The translations under genes were made by a program, and so were the position numbers. Below the pieces are notes generated by a model. The model saw nothing but the letters and a program-made list of their open reading frames with translations. It was not told the origin of the DNA and searched no databases. Below are positions 35,191 to 49,872 of a stretch of DNA of 64,000 bases, piece after piece. Each line of letters starts with the position of its first letter. The first letter of the stretch is position 1. Where the stretch lies: positions 62,001-126,000 of the forward strand of contig NZ_LIVX01000002.1 of NCBI RefSeq assembly GCF_001905665.1, in the 5' to 3' direction. This DNA is from Streptomyces sp. CB02261. GTDB taxonomy: Bacteria; Actinomycetota; Actinomycetes; Streptomycetales; Streptomycetaceae.

Positions 35191-35754
35191 CGTCCCGTGC
35201 GAGAAACCGTGTGAGAAGCCGTGGGGGGCCTTCTTCGGCCAGATCGCGTAGCTGAGCGCGATCAGGCCGTGGATGCCCGCCGCACGCCAGGCGACGAAGA
35301 TCCAGCTGCGCAGCCCGTCGGTGTTCCCGTCGTCGCCGACGTACCAGATCGCCAGGAGCAGCAGACCCGAGGCGACGGCCGCGGCGATCACCGAGCCGAG
35401 CCAGACCGCCCCCTCGTGACGGGCCCGCGCCATGCCGAACTGCGGCGGCTTCGGAGGCGGCGGAGCGCCGCCGAAGCGGTGCGCCGCGTGGCCGTCGAGC
35501 CACTTCACGGTGCGGTGGCCGTGGCCGACGGTGTAGCCGATGTAGAGAGCGGCGATGCCGTGCCTCCAGCTGGGTTCGGCACCGTTCTTCAGGTCGATCG
35601 CCGTGACGACGAGGAGCAGGACCTCCAGGAGGGGCTCGCAGAGCAGGAGCGCGAGGCCCAGCCGGGGCATTTTGAGGAGGTAGCGGGCGGCGAGTCCGGC
35701 GGCCAGCAGGACCCAGAAACCGATTTCGCAGATGACGATCAGCGTGACGATCAC
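35110..35754 (-). CDS. Integral membrane protein (YmcC-like)
   Basis: A 214-residue membrane protein that I recognise only by resemblance to small Bacillus YmcC-like proteins. About five hydrophobic segments are seen: residues 2-24, 30-52 (LGLALLLCEPLLEVLLLVV), 66-80, 118-140 and 156-172. The motif TAIDLKNGAEPSWRHGIAALY is typical. The tail has an HGFSHGFSHG repeat. The GTG start at 35754 has GGGG upstream. The last 27 codons overlap the end of the adenosyltransferase gene on the other strand. The function is unknown. Confidence 0.75.
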   Translation of the reverse strand: MIVTLIVICEIGFWVLLAAGLAARYLLKMPRLGLALLLCEPLLEVLLLVVTAIDLKNGAEPSWRHGIAALYIGYTVGHGHRTVKWLDGHAAHRFGGAPPPPKPPQFGMARARHEGAVWLGSVIAAAVASGLLLLAIWYVGDDGNTDGLRSWIFVAWRAAGIHGLIALSYAIWPKKAPHGFSHGFSHGTSAVPARDPEDVPDRLVRSARKDEEQV

Positions 35755-35906
35755 GACGGTTCCCCTTTCGGTACCCCTTCAGCGTCCCGTGGGTTCCGGC
35801 GGCATTCGTCGTCGTCGGTGACGAAGTGCGCCTACATCCTTCGACGGAGGGGTGGATCGGCCCGGACGAGGAGGTCGGAGCACCGGCGGCCGTGTTGGAT
35901 GAGTAC

Positions 35907-37133
35907 GTGAGACTCCCCCGCCCCTCGCTCCCCCGCGCGACCCTCCCCCGCCCGCACCGCGACGACCTGTTCATCGCCGCCTGCGGACTGGCCGGTGGTC
36001 TGCTCCTGTGGTGGTTCGGGCTGTACGTGACGGGTGACCACGTCTTCGGGCAGCGCTGGGCGACGCTGATCCCGCTGACCGTGATGTCCGCGATGGAGGC
36101 CCTGCGCCGTACCGCTCCCCGCTTCGCCCTGATCGTGGCCACCCTGGCGATCGTCGGCGACCAGTTCACCAACGGCAATCTCGCCACCGTCCTGATGTTC
36201 ACGGACGTGGTCTACGCGGCGGTCGTGTACGGCTCGCCCGCCCTGGCCCGGCGCCTCCCGTACACCATGGGGTTCATCACCGTCGCGTCCACGGGCGTCT
36301 TCCTTGCGTGGTGGCAGAACGCGGTCGCGCTGCTCGTGGGCGCGCTCACCGGCATGATCTCCTTCCTGCCCGCCGTGACCGGCGCGATCGTGCGCAATCA
36401 CCGGAACGCCGCGGAGGCGGCCCGGCTGCGCGCGGAGCAGACGGCGCTGCTCGCCGAGATGGACCGGGCACAGGCGGTGGTGGCGGAGCGGGCCCGGATG
36501 GCGCGCGAGCTGCACGACATGGTGGCGAACCACCTCTCGGCGATCGCGATCCACTCGACGGCGGCGCTCTCGCTCGACGAGCCGGCCACCACCCGGCAGG
36601 CGCTCACCGTGATCCGGGAGAACAGCGTGGCGGGCCTGACGGAGATGCGACGGCTCATCGGGCTGCTCCGGGACAGCGGCGCCGAGACCGAGCCCGCCGC
36701 CGCACCCACCCTGGCCGGCCTCGACGCGCTGATCGCGCAGGCGGGGACGAACGGCGGCCCCGCCGGACTGACCTTCGCCCTGGACGACACCCGGGAGACG
36801 CCTGGCGGGCTGCCGGCGCCGGTCGAGCTGGCCGCCTACCGGATCGTGCAGGAGTCGCTGACGAACGCGCTCAAGCACGCGGCCCCCGGCGAGGTCCGGA
36901 TCACGCTCGCGCGCGGGCCGGAGTCGCTCTCCGTGGCGGTGTCGAGTCCGTTCGGGGAGCGCCCGGGGCCGACAGCGCCGGGTTCGGGGGCCGGCCTGGT
37001 GGGGATGCGGGAGCGGGTGGCCCTGCTCGACGGGGTCTTCGAGGCGGGTCCGGTGCCGGACGGCGAGGGTGGGAAGCGATGGCGGGTACGGGCGGAACTG
37101 CCCATGGACGGGAACGACGGGGAGCGGGCATGA
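35907..37133 (+). CDS. Two-component sensor histidine kinase (NarL-type partner)
   Basis: A membrane histidine kinase of about 408 residues. Four to five helices occupy the first 150 residues. The HisKA_3 phosphoacceptor region reads MARELHDMVANHLSAIAIHS with the His, and the ATPase N-box is ESLTNALKHA, with a G-box near GAGLVGMRERVALL. The signal is unknown. I prefer the GTG at 35907; a GTG at 35826 would add 27 residues. The stop overlaps the response regulator start by 4 bp, so the two are made as a pair. Confidence 0.85.
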   Translation: MRLPRPSLPRATLPRPHRDDLFIAACGLAGGLLLWWFGLYVTGDHVFGQRWATLIPLTVMSAMEALRRTAPRFALIVATLAIVGDQFTNGNLATVLMFTDVVYAAVVYGSPALARRLPYTMGFITVASTGVFLAWWQNAVALLVGALTGMISFLPAVTGAIVRNHRNAAEAARLRAEQTALLAEMDRAQAVVAERARMARELHDMVANHLSAIAIHSTAALSLDEPATTRQALTVIRENSVAGLTEMRRLIGLLRDSGAETEPAAAPTLAGLDALIAQAGTNGGPAGLTFALDDTRETPGGLPAPVELAAYRIVQESLTNALKHAAPGEVRITLARGPESLSVAVSSPFGERPGPTAPGSGAGLVGMRERVALLDGVFEAGPVPDGEGGKRWRVRAELPMDGNDGERA

Positions 37134-37774
37134 CGGTGCGGGTGGTGGTCGCCGAGGACCAGAGCGCGGTACGGGCGGGGCTCGTCCTCATCCTGGGCAG
37201 CGCGCCGGACATCGAGGTGGTCGGGGAGGCCGCGGACGGTGAGCGGGCGGTGGAGCTGGCGCGCGAGCTGAGGCCGGACCTGGTCCTGATGGATGTGCAG
37301 ATGCCCCGGATGGACGGGGTGACGGCGACGGGGATCGTGGTCGAGGAGGGGCTCGCGGACGTGCTCGTCCTGACCACGTTCGATCTGGACGAGTACGTCT
37401 TCGGGGCGCTGCGGGCGGGCGCGGCCGGGTTCCTGCTGAAGAACGCGGACGCCGGGGAGCTGATCGAGGCGGTACGGACGGTGGCGCGCGGGGAGGGGCT
37501 GATCGCCCCGGCGGTGACCCGGCGGCTGATCGCGGAGTTCGCGGCGCCGAGCCGGCCCGCGCCGACGTCGGATCCCGCGGTGCTGGCCGCGCTGACACCC
37601 CGGGAGCGTGAGGTGCTGTCGGCGCTCGGCCGGGGGTTGTCGAACGCGGAGATCGCGGTAGGGCTCGACATGGCGGAGGCGACGGTAAAGACGCACGTCA
37701 GCAAGGTGCTGGGGAAGCTGGAGCTGCGGAGCAGGGTGCAAGCGGCGGTGCTGGCGCGGGAGTTGGGTGTCTGA
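37130..37774 (+). CDS. LuxR/NarL family response regulator
   Basis: A 214-residue response regulator partnered with the kinase just upstream. The receiver has the acidic pair in VVAEDQSAV, the phosphoacceptor Asp in LVLMDVQMPRMDG and the conserved Lys in FLLKNADAGEL. The C-terminal DNA-binding domain has the LuxR motif TPREREVLSALGRGLSNAEIA followed by EATVKTHVSKVLGKL. It lies directly before chiC, but the chiC promoter carries chitinase-type repeats, so a role in chiC control is only a possibility. Confidence 0.92.
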   Translation: MTVRVVVAEDQSAVRAGLVLILGSAPDIEVVGEAADGERAVELARELRPDLVLMDVQMPRMDGVTATGIVVEEGLADVLVLTTFDLDEYVFGALRAGAAGFLLKNADAGELIEAVRTVARGEGLIAPAVTRRLIAEFAAPSRPAPTSDPAVLAALTPREREVLSALGRGLSNAEIAVGLDMAEATVKTHVSKVLGKLELRSRVQAAVLARELGV

Positions 37775-37791
37775 GGACACGGCGCCGACGT

Positions 37792-37833
37792 TGGTCTGGA
37801 CCTCTTGACGATTGGTCCAGACCTTCCTACGCT
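37792..37833 (+). promoter_or_regulatory. chiC promoter with paired chitinase (DasR-type) repeats
   Basis: Two 12-bp direct repeats, TGGTCTGGACCT (37792-37803) and TGGTCCAGACCT (37813-37824), flank a -35 hexamer TTGACG (37805-37810). After 17 bp comes the -10 TACGCT (37828-37833). The repeats match the TGGTCTAGACCT elements of Streptomyces chitinase promoters and the core of the DasR-responsive element, so N-acetylglucosamine-responsive control is expected. Confidence 0.8.
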
Positions 37834-37899
37834 CGCGGGGCGCGCGCATCTTCACGGACCACCCCCACCCCATGTCCGTCCGCAACTTGAGGAGCACCG

Positions 37900-39747
<1,848 letters not shown>

Positions 39748-39764
39748 CCCCTACCGGAAAACGG

Positions 39765-39801
39765 GAAGCGGGGGACGGCGCAGCACGCCGTCCCCCGCTT
39801 C
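39765..39801. terminator. Bidirectional terminator after chiC
   Basis: A perfect 16-bp stem (GAAGCGGGGGACGGCG and complement) with loop CAGCA lies between the converging chiC and DUF2550 genes. Confidence 0.85.
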
Positions 39802-39808
39802 TCCACTT

Positions 39809-40255
39809 CTACGCGACGTTCACCCTCTGCCCGGGAGGCGCCGCCTCCAGCCAGGCCATGAAACCGGTCCGCGCGTCCTCGCTCATCGCGAGCTCCAGGC
39901 GCACGCCCTCGTACATACAGGGCTGGATCACCGCGTCGGAGAGCAGCGCGAGCTCCTCCTCGCCCTCCGGCATCCGGCGCTCCAGGGCCACGATCGACGC
40001 GCGCTCCAGGACCCGGCGCGGGCGGGGCGCGTACGAGAAGACACGGAACCAGGCGATCTCGTCACCGCTGTAGCGGGCGACGCCGTACACCCAGCCCTTG
40101 CCGCTCGGGTCCGGGTCGTCCGGGACGTTCCAGTGCAGGGAACAGTCGAAGGTGCCGCCGGCCCGCTGGATCAGTCTGCGGCGCAAGCCGAAGACGAAGA
40201 GCCCGATCACCACCAGTGCGACGACCAGGCCGCACACGAGCAGAGCGAGGAACAT
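39809..40255 (-). CDS. DUF2550 membrane protein
   Basis: A 148-residue protein with one N-terminal helix (MFLALLVCGLVVALVVIGLFVFGLR) and a small domain of unknown role on the cytosolic or extracytoplasmic side (GGTFDCSLHWNVP, GVARYSGDEIAWFRVFSYAP). DUF2550 proteins consistently sit next to atpC in actinobacteria, so a link to membrane energetics has been guessed but not shown. The ATG at 40255 follows AGGAGG. It is separated from atpC by the atp operon terminator, so it has its own promoter. Confidence 0.85.
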   Translation of the reverse strand: MFLALLVCGLVVALVVIGLFVFGLRRRLIQRAGGTFDCSLHWNVPDDPDPSGKGWVYGVARYSGDEIAWFRVFSYAPRPRRVLERASIVALERRMPEGEEELALLSDAVIQPCMYEGVRLELAMSEDARTGFMAWLEAAPPGQRVNVA

Positions 40256-40328
40256 CTTCACCGACCTCCTCGCTGCGTCCCGTGACCGGCACCGCCGGCA
40301 CAACCGAATACGACCTGCATCTGCATCG

Positions 40329-40378
40329 CCTCAGCCGCGGCACGCTCCGGAAAATTCCGGAACGTGCCGCGGCTGAGG
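40329..40378 (-). terminator. atp operon terminator
   Basis: A large perfect hairpin of 16-bp outer arms (CCTCAGCCGCGGCACG and complement) encloses a 7-bp inner stem (TCCGGAA/TTCCGGA). It starts 21 bp after the atpC stop on the minus strand and ends the atp transcript before DUF2550. Confidence 0.85.
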
Positions 40379-40398
40379 GCACTACTCGGCGCGGACCG

Positions 40399-40773
40399 TC
40401 AGCGGACCGCTACCGCGCGCAGCCGGACATCGGCGCGCCGCTCGGCGGCGGCGTCGGAATCCGACTTCGCACGCTCCAGCGCGCGCTCGGCGCGCTGGGC
40501 GTCGATCTCGTCCGCCAGCTCGCAGATCTCCGCGAGCAGAGACAGCTTGTCGTCGGCGAACGAGATGAATCCACCGTGGACGGCGGCGACGACAGTGCCG
40601 CCATCGCTCGTACGGATGGTCACCGGGCCCGACTCCAGCACACCGAGCAGCGGCTGGTGGCCGGGCATGACGCCGATGTCGCCGGAGGTGGTACGCGCGA
40701 TGACCAGGGTGGCCTCGCCGGACCAGACACTCCGGTCCGCGGCGACCAGCTCGACGTGCAGCTCAGCAGCCAA
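40399..40773 (-). CDS. atpC: ATP synthase F1 epsilon subunit
   Basis: A 124-residue epsilon subunit of F1-ATPase, part of the rotor stalk, which couples proton flow to catalysis and inhibits ATP hydrolysis. The N-terminal beta-sandwich (LHVELVAADRSVWSGEATLV, GDIGVMPGHQPLLGVLESG) and the C-terminal helical pair (AERALERAKSDSDAA) are standard. It is the last gene of the operon and is separated from atpD by a 111-bp gap with a strong hairpin, which may lower its translation or transcript level relative to atpD. Confidence 0.95.
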   Translation of the reverse strand: MAAELHVELVAADRSVWSGEATLVIARTTSGDIGVMPGHQPLLGVLESGPVTIRTSDGGTVVAAVHGGFISFADDKLSLLAEICELADEIDAQRAERALERAKSDSDAAAERRADVRLRAVAVR

Positions 40774-40840
40774 GGGTGGCTCCTCGGGTCACCACCCGGC
40801 GGTCGTGCCGGGTGTTGGGGTCAATTCTAGTGGGCGTGGT

Positions 40841-40870
40841 GGGAGGGGCGGGACAGGTCCCGCCCCTCCC
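40841..40870 (-). other. Hairpin between atpD and atpC
   Basis: A perfect 13-bp stem (GGGAGGGGCGGGA and complement) with loop CAGG begins 15 bp after the atpD stop. It looks like a terminator but lies inside the operon, so it may be an RNA-processing or partial termination site. Confidence 0.6.
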
Positions 40871-40884
40871 GGGGGGCACGAGGC

Positions 40885-43244
<2,360 letters not shown>

Positions 43245-43264
43245 GAGTCAGGTCCCTTCCGTCG

Positions 43265-44863
<1,599 letters not shown>

Positions 44864-44908
44864 CTGGGTTCCCTGCTCTCCTTGTTGGGCCCGAAGTTTC
44901 TTAAGGGG

Positions 44909-44928
44909 TCTGGGGGCCGACCCCCAGG
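44909..44928. repeat. GC-rich hairpin element between atpH and atpA
   Basis: CTGGGGG and CCCCCAG pair across a CCGA loop, inside the longer string GGGGTCTGGGGGCCGACC. A similar element lies at about 53625-53652. Such motifs recur widely in Streptomyces intergenic regions. Its role is not known. Confidence 0.5.
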
Positions 44929-45009
44929 AATCTTCTGCAATCTCTGCACGGCCCAACCGGGCCGCTGGTGATGCTGTGTTGCTGTGATGCCTTGTGCTGT
45001 GCGGCTGCG

Positions 45010-45825
45010 TCAGCCGGCCAGTCGACGGGTCGCCTCGTCGAGGCGCTCCGCGATGGACCCGTTGATGACCTCGTCGCCGACCTGCACGGTGATCCCGCCG
45101 AGGACCGCCGGGTCCACGTCCAGGTTCAGGTGCATCTCGCGGCCGTACAGCTTGGCCAGGACGGCACCGAGGCGCTGCTTCTGCTGGTCCGACAGCGGCA
45201 CCGCCGAGGTGACGACGGCGACCATCCGGTTCCGGCGCGCCGCGGCGAGCTTGGACAGGGACTCGAGTCCCGCTTCCAGGCTACGTCCCCGGGGCTGGGT
45301 CACCAGACGGACGACCAGGCGCTCGGTGGTCGCGTGGGCCTTGCCGCCGAGCAGGCTGCGGAGCAGCTCGCCCTTGGCGGTGGCCGTGGCGGCCTTGTCC
45401 GTCAGCGCCGAGCGGAGCTCGGGGCTGGAGGACACGATCCGGCCGAACCGGAACAGCTCGTCCTCGACGCCGTCGAGGGCGCCCGCCTTCTGCGCCGCGG
45501 TGAGGTCGGCGGTGTTCGCCAGTTCCTCGGCCGCGTCGACCAGGTCACGCGAGCGCGACCAGCGGGAACGCACCATGCCGGACACCAGGTCGACGGTCAC
45601 GCCGCCCACCTGACCGCTCAGGAGTCGCTGCGCGAGCTCGGCCTTGGCCTCACCCGACTGCGCGGGGTCGGTCAGGACCCGGCGCAGCGACACCTCGCGG
45701 TCGAGCAGCACGGTGACGGCGGCCAGCTCGTCCGCGAGCTTCGTCGCGTCGACCGTGGTGTTGTCGGTCAGCGCGTCGAGGGACTCACGGGCGGCGGACA
45801 GTGCCTCGCGGCTCGCTCCGTTCAT
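45010..45825 (-). CDS. atpH: ATP synthase F1 delta subunit
   Basis: A 271-residue delta subunit that ties F1 to the peripheral stalk. It is about 90 residues longer than the E. coli protein, as usual in actinobacteria. The C-terminal OSCP domain ([38 protein letters not shown]) is clear. It overlaps the atpF stop by 4 bp. Confidence 0.95.
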   Translation of the reverse strand: MNGASREALSAARESLDALTDNTTVDATKLADELAAVTVLLDREVSLRRVLTDPAQSGEAKAELAQRLLSGQVGGVTVDLVSGMVRSRWSRSRDLVDAAEELANTADLTAAQKAGALDGVEDELFRFGRIVSSSPELRSALTDKAATATAKGELLRSLLGGKAHATTERLVVRLVTQPRGRSLEAGLESLSKLAAARRNRMVAVVTSAVPLSDQQKQRLGAVLAKLYGREMHLNLDVDPAVLGGITVQVGDEVINGSIAERLDEATRRLAG

Positions 45826-46367
45826 CGGACAGCCTCGGCCTTCTCCTCGAGCTCGTCGAGGAAGCGGTCGATCGTGCGGCTCTGGCGGGCGGTGTCCTCG
45901 AGGGACTCGCCGACCAGCTTGCCGGCCAGGTCGGTGGCGAGCTTGCCCACGTCCTGACGCAGCGACGCAGAGGCGGCCTTGCGGTCGGCCTCGATCTGCG
46001 TGTGGCCGGCCGCGATGATCTCCTCGCGCTGGCGCTGGCCCTCCGCCTTCATCTCCTGGATGATCGCGGTGCCCTGCTCCGTCGCCTCCTGGCGAAGACG
46101 CGCGGCCTCGTGGCGGGCCTCGGCGAGCTGGGCCTTGTACTGCTCCAGCACACTCTGAGCCTCGATCTGGGCCGACTCGGCCTTCTCGATGCCACCCTCG
46201 ATGGCCTCGCGACGCTGCTCCAGAACCTTGTTGATGTTCGGGAGGAGCTTCTTGGCGAGGAAGCCGAAGACGATGACGAAGGCGATCAGGCCGATGACGA
46301 GCTCGTCGAGATGCGGGATCAGAGGAGGCTGGGGCTCCTCCGCTGCCGCAAGAAGCAGAGCGTTCAC
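45822..46367 (-). CDS. atpF: ATP synthase F0 b subunit
   Basis: A 181-residue b subunit, the peripheral stalk. One transmembrane helix (LDELVIGLIAFVIVFGFLAKK) is followed by a long charged coiled coil (QRREAIEGGIEKAESAQIEAQ onward) that binds delta. The ATGA overlap couples it to atpH, and 41 bp separate it from atpE. Confidence 0.95.
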   Translation of the reverse strand: MNALLLAAAEEPQPPLIPHLDELVIGLIAFVIVFGFLAKKLLPNINKVLEQRREAIEGGIEKAESAQIEAQSVLEQYKAQLAEARHEAARLRQEATEQGTAIIQEMKAEGQRQREEIIAAGHTQIEADRKAASASLRQDVGKLATDLAGKLVGESLEDTARQSRTIDRFLDELEEKAEAVR

Positions 46368-46408
46368 ATCAGTGCCTTCCGTAAAAAGAATCGGGCAGTC
46401 GGTCCGGC

Positions 46409-46732
<324 letters not shown>

Positions 46733-47542
46733 TCAGTGGTGCTCGGAGAGCGCGCCCTGGACGTAGCTGCAGGCCAGGAGCACGAAGACGTACGCCTGGA
46801 CGGCCTGGATGAAGAGCTCGAAGGCCGTCATGATGAGGACCATGACGAACGAGGCGCCGGCGTAGACGAAGCCGAGGCCGTTCATGAGGTACCAGGTGGC
46901 CAGCGAGAACATCACGATGAGCAGGTGACCGGCGAACATGTTCGCGAACAGTCGGACCGCGTGCGTGAAGGGCCGGATGAGCAGGTTGGAGAAGAACTCC
47001 AGGACGACGACCAGGGGAAGGATCGGGCCGAGCGACTTGTCGTAGCCGACGATGTTCTTCCAGCCGCCGACGAAGCCGTGCTTCTTGAAGGTCAGCGAGA
47101 TCCACAGCACGTAGACGATCAGCGCGAGGGCCGCCGGGAAGGCGATCAGCGAGGTGACCGGGAACTGGGCGAGCGGGATGATGGACCAGAGGTTCATGAT
47201 CCATACGAAGAAGAACAGCGACACCATCAGCGGGACGTACTTCTCGCCGTCCTTCTTGCCGATGATCTCGTAGACGATGCCGCGGCGCACGAAGTCGTAA
47301 CCGGCCTCGCCGACCATCTGCATCTTGCCGGGGATCAGCTTGGGCTTGTTGAAGGCGGCCCAGAAGAACCCGACGACCACGAGCGAGCCCAGGATCGCGA
47401 GCAGCATGGGCTTCGTGAACTCGAAGCTTCCCCACGTGGCGATCGGCTCGTACATGAACGTGTGCAGGCCCGGCGCCGGGAAGCCGCATCCGGTGAAGAT
47501 GTGGCAATCCGGGTCGAAGGCAAGCGTCTGGTCAGCACTCAC
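46733..47542 (-). CDS. atpB: ATP synthase F0 a subunit
   Basis: A 269-residue a subunit that forms the proton half-channels beside the c ring. About six helices are present, with the essential Arg in the helix LLIRPFTHAVRLFANMFAGH and the polar residues of FELFIQAVQAYVFVLL at the C-terminus. The GTG at 47542 follows AGGAG at good spacing; the frame is open 12 codons further up without a better site. A 90-bp gap leads to atpE. Confidence 0.95.
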   Translation of the reverse strand: MSADQTLAFDPDCHIFTGCGFPAPGLHTFMYEPIATWGSFEFTKPMLLAILGSLVVVGFFWAAFNKPKLIPGKMQMVGEAGYDFVRRGIVYEIIGKKDGEKYVPLMVSLFFFVWIMNLWSIIPLAQFPVTSLIAFPAALALIVYVLWISLTFKKHGFVGGWKNIVGYDKSLGPILPLVVVLEFFSNLLIRPFTHAVRLFANMFAGHLLIVMFSLATWYLMNGLGFVYAGASFVMVLIMTAFELFIQAVQAYVFVLLACSYVQGALSEHH

Positions 47543-47764
47543 CGCGGGCTCCTTCAGCGTGGCGCATAGGTACGGCAACCTCGATGTGTCGGCGCGGCAC
47601 GCAGCCGCGGGTCGGCACTGGACTGGTCTTACGGATAAGAGGGCGGCGGTTTGGCATCGAGCCTCGCGCTGGGACAGGCGTCTCGGATGCCCGCGCCCGC
47701 AGTGCCGCAGTTGGCACCGGACGATAGCAGGAAGCCGAAAGCGGCTTTATCCCGGCCCTACCCT

Positions 47765-48178
47765 TCACGACTTCGACCCCGACTTCTCGGGCTCGACGTA
47801 CATGATCTTGGCCTTCATGTAGGCCCTGGCCTGTGCGGCGACCCACACCACGGTCGTCGCGAGAAGCGTGAACGCGAAGGCCTTGAAGTCGAACAGCGTC
47901 GTGTCCTTGAGCAAGGCCAGGAAGATGAAGAGCAGCAGCAGCTGGGCCGTGTAGAGCATGAGCCCCATGGCCTGGAACAGCTGCGGGAGCTTCTTCGCCG
48001 TCCGCTGCAGAACCACCAGCCCGATACCCATGAAGAGGACGACGACCAGGGTGCCGACGACCGCGCCGATCGCACCCTTGCCACCCGCGACCACCCCGCT
48101 GACGACCGTGGCGATGACGCCGACGGCAACAGTGGGGATGGCGGTGGGCAACAGGATGCGTGCGTCGTTGGACGGCAT
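47765..48178 (-). CDS. atpI: ATP synthase protein I (AtpI-like)
   Basis: A 137-residue membrane protein with four helices (ILLPTAIPTVAVGVIATVVSG; GAVVGTLVVVLFMGIGLVVL; LYTAQLLLLFIFLALL; FAFTLLATTVVWVAAQA). It holds the atpI position at the head of the operon, where the protein helps assemble the c ring or move Mg2+. The ATG at 48178 gives a start consistent with the first helix. A small 6-bp hairpin (47732-47747) follows the stop. The 262-bp stretch upstream (48179-48440) holds no gene; its AT-rich part at about 48306-48345 is the likely atp operon promoter region, though I cannot assign hexamers. Confidence 0.88.
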   Translation of the reverse strand: MPSNDARILLPTAIPTVAVGVIATVVSGVVAGGKGAIGAVVGTLVVVLFMGIGLVVLQRTAKKLPQLFQAMGLMLYTAQLLLLFIFLALLKDTTLFDFKAFAFTLLATTVVWVAAQARAYMKAKIMYVEPEKSGSKS

Positions 48179-48440
48179 GGCGGTGTCTCCGCTTGCTGAA
48201 GGGGGCGATGGTGTCGTCAGGGACGAGCGTAAGCCCGGTCCGAGGTGGGTCTCGGGGCCAACGGACCGTCGCACTACGGTCTTTCGGCTCTGGCGCCGGG
48301 TCTCGTGAACCGTATCACAAACTATTTGAATAGGTCTTTACCCAGAAGGTGTGCCAACTGTCACACATGAGAGTTACACCGCGCGTGTGTGCGCGACAGG
48401 CGAGCACTCTGTCTGGTAATGGCCGCCGTTGCGGCATTCG

Positions 48441-49754
48441 TCAACTTGGCGTTCCGGCCTTACGCCGGTCGGTGAAGCGCGCGCGGTTGCCGATGGCCGT
48501 GGCGCCGTGGAGCCCCGCCGGCACCGGAACGCGCTCCTCCCCGACCGCGACCGCCTCCGGGAGCGGCTCCACCACGGGCGCCGGCTTGCGGCGGCGGTAG
48601 CGGGGCGGCACCACGGACTGCGCCCAGCGGGGGGCCCGCGGCGTGAAGCGCGGCAGCAGGAGCAGGACCAGACCGATCGCGCTCAGCCCGACGACACAGA
48701 GGACGATCCACATCGACGCCGAGTGGACCGAGTACGCCAGCGTGCCGAAGGCGATCAGCGCCGACCAGAAGTACATGATCAGCACCGCGCGGCTGTGCGA
48801 GTGGCCGATCTCCAGGAGCCGGTGGTGCAGGTGCCCGCGGTCGGCCGCGAACGGCGACTGGCCCTTCCACGTACGGCGCACGATCGCGAGGACCAGGTCC
48901 GCCATCGGGATCGCGATGATGGTCAGCGGCAGCAGCAGCGGGATGAAGACCGGCAGGGCGGCGTGCGTGGCCTCACGGGTCGAACCCTCGAAGATCTTCA
49001 GCGCGTCCGGGTCGACCTGGCCGGTGATCGAGATGGCGGAGGCCGCCAGGATCAGGCCGATCAGCATCGAGCCGGAGTCGCCCATGAAGATCCGCGCCGG
49101 GTGCATGTTGTGCGGCAGGAAGCCCAGGCACATGCCCATGAGGATGACGGTGAAGAGCGTCGCGGGGGCGGCGGCCTCGATCGTGTAGCCGTACCAGAGG
49201 CGGTACGCGTACAGGAAGAAGGCGGCGGCGGCGATGCAGACCATGCCGGCGGCGAGGCCGTCGAGACCGTCGACGAAGTTGACCGCGTTGATGGTGAGGA
49301 CGACCAGGGCGACGGTCAGGAGCGTGCCCTGCCAGGGGGTCAGCGAGACCACGCCCACACCCGGGATCGGCAGCCACAGGATCGTCAGACCCTGCGCGAC
49401 CATCACGCCCGCCGAGATCATCTGCGCGCCGAGCTTGATCAGCGCGTCCAGCTCGAACTTGTCGTCCAGGACACCGATCAGCCAGATCAGGGCGGCACCC
49501 GAGAGCAGGGCGCGCGGCTCGTTGGAGAGCTCGAAGACGCTGTTCAGGTTCTGCAGGTGGTCGGCGACGAGGAGCCCCGCGCACAGCCCGAAGAACATGG
49601 CGATGCCACCGAGCCGCGGAGTCGGTTCTCGGTGTACGTCGCGGGCGCGGATCTCCGGCATCGCCCCGGTCGCGATGGCGAACTTCCGCACCGGACCGGT
49701 GAGCAGATAGGTCACCGCGGCCGTGACACAGAGCGTCAGCAGGTAATCACGCAC
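48441..49754 (-). CDS. MraY/WecA family undecaprenyl-phosphate sugar-1-phosphate transferase
   Basis: A 437-residue enzyme with about eleven helices that transfers a sugar 1-phosphate (usually GlcNAc) to a lipid phosphate, the first step of wall polymer or teichoic acid synthesis. The catalytic Asp motifs VLDDKFELD, NAVNFVDGLDGLAAG and ARIFMGDSGSM and the conserved ADRGHLHHRLLE are present. The C-terminus has a basic, proline-rich tail (RYRRRKPAPVVEPL). I chose the GTG at 49754, which has GGGGC upstream; an ATG at 49793 is possible. The sugar cannot be decided from sequence. Confidence 0.88.
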   Translation of the reverse strand: MRDYLLTLCVTAAVTYLLTGPVRKFAIATGAMPEIRARDVHREPTPRLGGIAMFFGLCAGLLVADHLQNLNSVFELSNEPRALLSGAALIWLIGVLDDKFELDALIKLGAQMISAGVMVAQGLTILWLPIPGVGVVSLTPWQGTLLTVALVVLTINAVNFVDGLDGLAAGMVCIAAAAFFLYAYRLWYGYTIEAAAPATLFTVILMGMCLGFLPHNMHPARIFMGDSGSMLIGLILAASAISITGQVDPDALKIFEGSTREATHAALPVFIPLLLPLTIIAIPMADLVLAIVRRTWKGQSPFAADRGHLHHRLLEIGHSHSRAVLIMYFWSALIAFGTLAYSVHSASMWIVLCVVGLSAIGLVLLLLPRFTPRAPRWAQSVVPPRYRRRKPAPVVEPLPEAVAVGEERVPVPAGLHGATAIGNRARFTDRRKAGTPS

Positions 49755-49872
49755 GGGCTGCCCCACAGGAATCGCTGGCCATCTCAGCCCCACACCCTAG
49801 CCGTGCCGTCCATGTGCTTGGAGACACGCGGGGGGTCCGAACGGTTGCGTTCGGGCTTTCCGCGATCTTTCC

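Noticed and set aside
49755..49872. Promoter or attenuator for the MraY/WecA-type gene
   Set aside because: I saw no consensus hexamers or strong hairpin in the short gap to the SHMT gene.
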